Source: an uncultured Gemmatimonadota bacterium
Lineage (GTDB): Bacteria; Gemmatimonadota; Gemmatimonadetes; Gemmatimonadales; Gemmatimonadaceae
DNA length: 7,500 nt
NCBI GenBank assembly: GCA_946479015.1
Contig: CAMLEQ010000176.1
Coordinates: 1-7,500 of the forward strand
Direction: 5' to 3'
A program made the translations under genes and the position numbers. Positions 6,298 to 7,500 of this stretch are shown one piece after another. How positions within the stretch are numbered: position 1 is the stretch's first letter; the number at the start of each line of letters is the position of its first letter. Below the pieces are notes generated by a model that did not search any database, was not told the origin of the DNA, and saw only the letters and a program-made list of their open reading frames with translations.

Positions 6298-7318
6298 CCA
6301 TACCCCCGTTTCGGTCGTCACGATCGAGCGCTTCATCATCGAGCAGGAACGACAGCACCCGGAGGCCACGGGGGAGCTCTCGGGGATCCTGTACGATCTG
6401 GCGCTCGCGGCCAAGATGATCGCGAACAAGGTGCGCATGGCCGGGCTCGCCGACATCCTCGGCTCGCACGAGACGCACAACGTGCAGGGCGAGGTGCAGC
6501 AGAAGCTCGATGTGATCTCCAACGAGATCATCATCAAGGCGATGGATCATGGCGGCCGCCTGTGCGGGATGGCGTCGGAGGAGGAGCCCGACATCATCCA
6601 GATCCCCGAAGGCTTCCGCTGCGGCAAGTACCTGCTGCTCTTCGACCCGCTCGATGGTTCGTCGAACATCGACGTCAACGTCCCCGTGGGCACCATCTTC
6701 TCCGTGGTGCGCAAGATCACGCGCGGCACGCGCGGGGAGATGGAGGACATCCTGCAGCCGGGGCGCCGGCAGGTGGCCGCCGGTTACGTGATCTACGGCT
6801 CGAGCACGATGCTCGTGTACACCACCGGCCAGGGGGTGCACGGCTTCACCCTCGATCCCTCCATCGGCGAGTTCCTGCTCTCGCACCCGAACATCCGCAT
6901 CCCCGACAACGGGCGCTACCTGTCGGTGAACGACTCGTACGAGCAGCACTGGGACGACCGCGTGCGCGCGCTGATGCGCCGCTACCGCGGAATGGATGGC
7001 GATCGCAAGGCGCTCAACGTGCGCTACGTGGGGAGCCTGGTGGCCGACTTCCACCGGAATCTCCTGGGCGGCGGCGTGTTCTGTTATCCGGCGAACGCCA
7101 AGACCCCGCGCGGCAAGCTTCGGTTGCTGTACGAGGCCAACCCGCTCGCGTTCGTGGTGGAGCAGGCCGGCGGCGCCGCATCCGACGGGACGGGGCGCGT
7201 GATGGACATCCTTCCCACGGAGCTCCACCAGCGCACGCCGCTGTACATCGGCAGCCGGAGCGATGTGGAGCTGGCGAACGAGATGCTCGCGGGGGTGCCC
7301 TCCGGCGTCGGCGCCTGA
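6290..7318 (+). CDS. fbp: Class I fructose-1,6-bisphosphatase
   Basis: This cytoplasmic, Mg-dependent enzyme hydrolyses fructose-1,6-bisphosphate to fructose-6-phosphate and phosphate, the committed step of gluconeogenesis (and of the Calvin cycle where present). The 342-residue length is typical of class I. Visible motifs are [11 protein letters not shown] near the start, [16 protein letters not shown], the metal-binding SEEEP (S96, E97, E98), the signature [10 protein letters not shown] starting at D119, [11 protein letters not shown], and E291 in VVEQAGG, the usual C-terminal metal and active-site glutamate. [14 protein letters not shown] closes the domain. The GTG start follows a strong ribosome binding site and overlaps the previous stop by 8 bp, so translation is probably coupled. 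No metabolic partner gene is visible nearby. A GC-rich palindrome follows the stop by about 50 bp. The assignment is very secure. Confidence 0.97.
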   Translation: MVNHTPVSVVTIERFIIEQERQHPEATGELSGILYDLALAAKMIANKVRMAGLADILGSHETHNVQGEVQQKLDVISNEIIIKAMDHGGRLCGMASEEEPDIIQIPEGFRCGKYLLLFDPLDGSSNIDVNVPVGTIFSVVRKITRGTRGEMEDILQPGRRQVAAGYVIYGSSTMLVYTTGQGVHGFTLDPSIGEFLLSHPNIRIPDNGRYLSVNDSYEQHWDDRVRALMRRYRGMDGDRKALNVRYVGSLVADFHRNLLGGGVFCYPANAKTPRGKLRLLYEANPLAFVVEQAGGAASDGTGRVMDILPTELHQRTPLYIGSRSDVELANEMLAGVPSGVGA

Positions 7319-7333
7319 CGCGGCCGATGCCGG

Positions 7334-7351
7334 GCGCCGGCGAGCCGGCGC
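7334..7351 (+). other. Short GC hairpin after fbp
   Basis: GCGCCGGC (7334-7341) and GCCGGCGC (7344-7351) are perfect complements separated by GA. This 8-bp stem starts 16 bases after the fbp stop and precedes the larger palindrome. It could protect the mRNA 3' end or be chance in GC-rich DNA. Confidence 0.45.
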
Positions 7352-7368
7352 GCCAGCGCATGATGTGA

Positions 7369-7402
7369 CGGGGGGCCGGACGCGATCGCGTCCGGCCCCC
7401 CG
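7369..7402 (+). terminator. Probable terminator: perfect 34-bp palindrome after fbp
   Basis: The 17-base arms 7369-7385 and 7386-7402 are exact inverse complements (six Gs, CCGGA, CGCGA, then the mirror). As RNA this gives a very stable stem closed by a GAUC loop. It lies 50 bp after the fbp stop, where a transcript end is expected. There is no T-run on either side, so it is a terminator of the GC-only type or a 3'-end stabiliser rather than a textbook intrinsic terminator. Being symmetric, it could act on both strands. Confidence 0.65.
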
Positions 7403-7454
7403 CGTCGTCGTGGCGGCGCGGCCGGCAACGACACCACCCCCCGGGTCGGCTGTG

Positions 7455-7469
7455 GAGAATTTATCTTCC
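7455..7469 (+). promoter_or_regulatory. Possible promoter of the gene downstream of the window
   Basis: AGAATTTATCTTCCC (7455-7469) is the most AT-rich patch in the last 200 bases and contains TATCTTC (7462-7468), close to TAnnTTT. No convincing upstream element is visible. GTG codons at 7472, 7476 and 7482 are possible starts of a + strand gene; the 7476 frame would read MTVDAPKA to the edge, which is too short to identify. The rest of 7403-7454 shows no gene. Confidence 0.3.
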
Positions 7470-7500
7470 CGGTGCGTGACAGTGGACGCGCCGAAGGCAC

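Noticed and set aside
6053..7228. 391-codon - strand frame opposite fbp
   Set aside because: No family resemblance and skewed composition; fbp on the + strand is unmistakable.

Overview
The window is very GC-rich and densely packed, with all recognisable genes on the + strand. The gene set is bacterial. High GC, a ComFB-type protein upstream of ComEC, and a TAnnTTT-type element just before a start codon suggest a Gemmatimonadota-like member of the FCB group. That assignment rests on pattern recognition only.

Layout. (1) 1-642: the C-terminal half of a sensor histidine kinase whose start lies outside the window. (2) 639-1877: MtaB-type tRNA methylthiotransferase, with its start codon overlapping the kinase stop (GTGA). 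(3) 1886-3226: MiaB, the paralogous tRNA methylthiotransferase. (4) 3223-3540: a small ComFB-family protein, overlapping miaB by ATGA. (5) 3481-3691: a junction with two oppositely oriented period-7 GGG/CCC tracts, a strong hairpin and a possible long-range stem ending just before the comEC start. (6) 3692-5920: ComEC/Rec2 DNA-uptake channel with an intact metallo-beta-lactamase domain. (7) 5887-6297: a small HExxH protein of unknown function. (8) 6290-7318: class I fructose-1,6-bisphosphatase. (9) 7319-7500: two GC hairpins, one a perfect 34-bp palindrome that probably ends the transcription unit, then an AT-richer patch that may be the promoter of the next gene.

Functionally, genes 2 and 3 are predicted to methylthiolate A37 in two classes of tRNA (t6A- and i6A-containing). 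Genes 4 and 5 belong to families linked to natural competence. Fbp is the gluconeogenic step that converts fructose-1,6-bisphosphate to fructose-6-phosphate. Overlapping junctions point to translational coupling within two blocks (kinase-mtaB-miaB-comFB and comEC-HExxH-fbp), separated by the repeat-bearing junction.

I found no clearly novel multi-gene system. The parts most worth a second look are the heptad-repeat junction between comFB and comEC, which also appears to encode the ComFB C-terminal tail, the uncharacterised HExxH protein, and the possible leaderless promoter at miaB.
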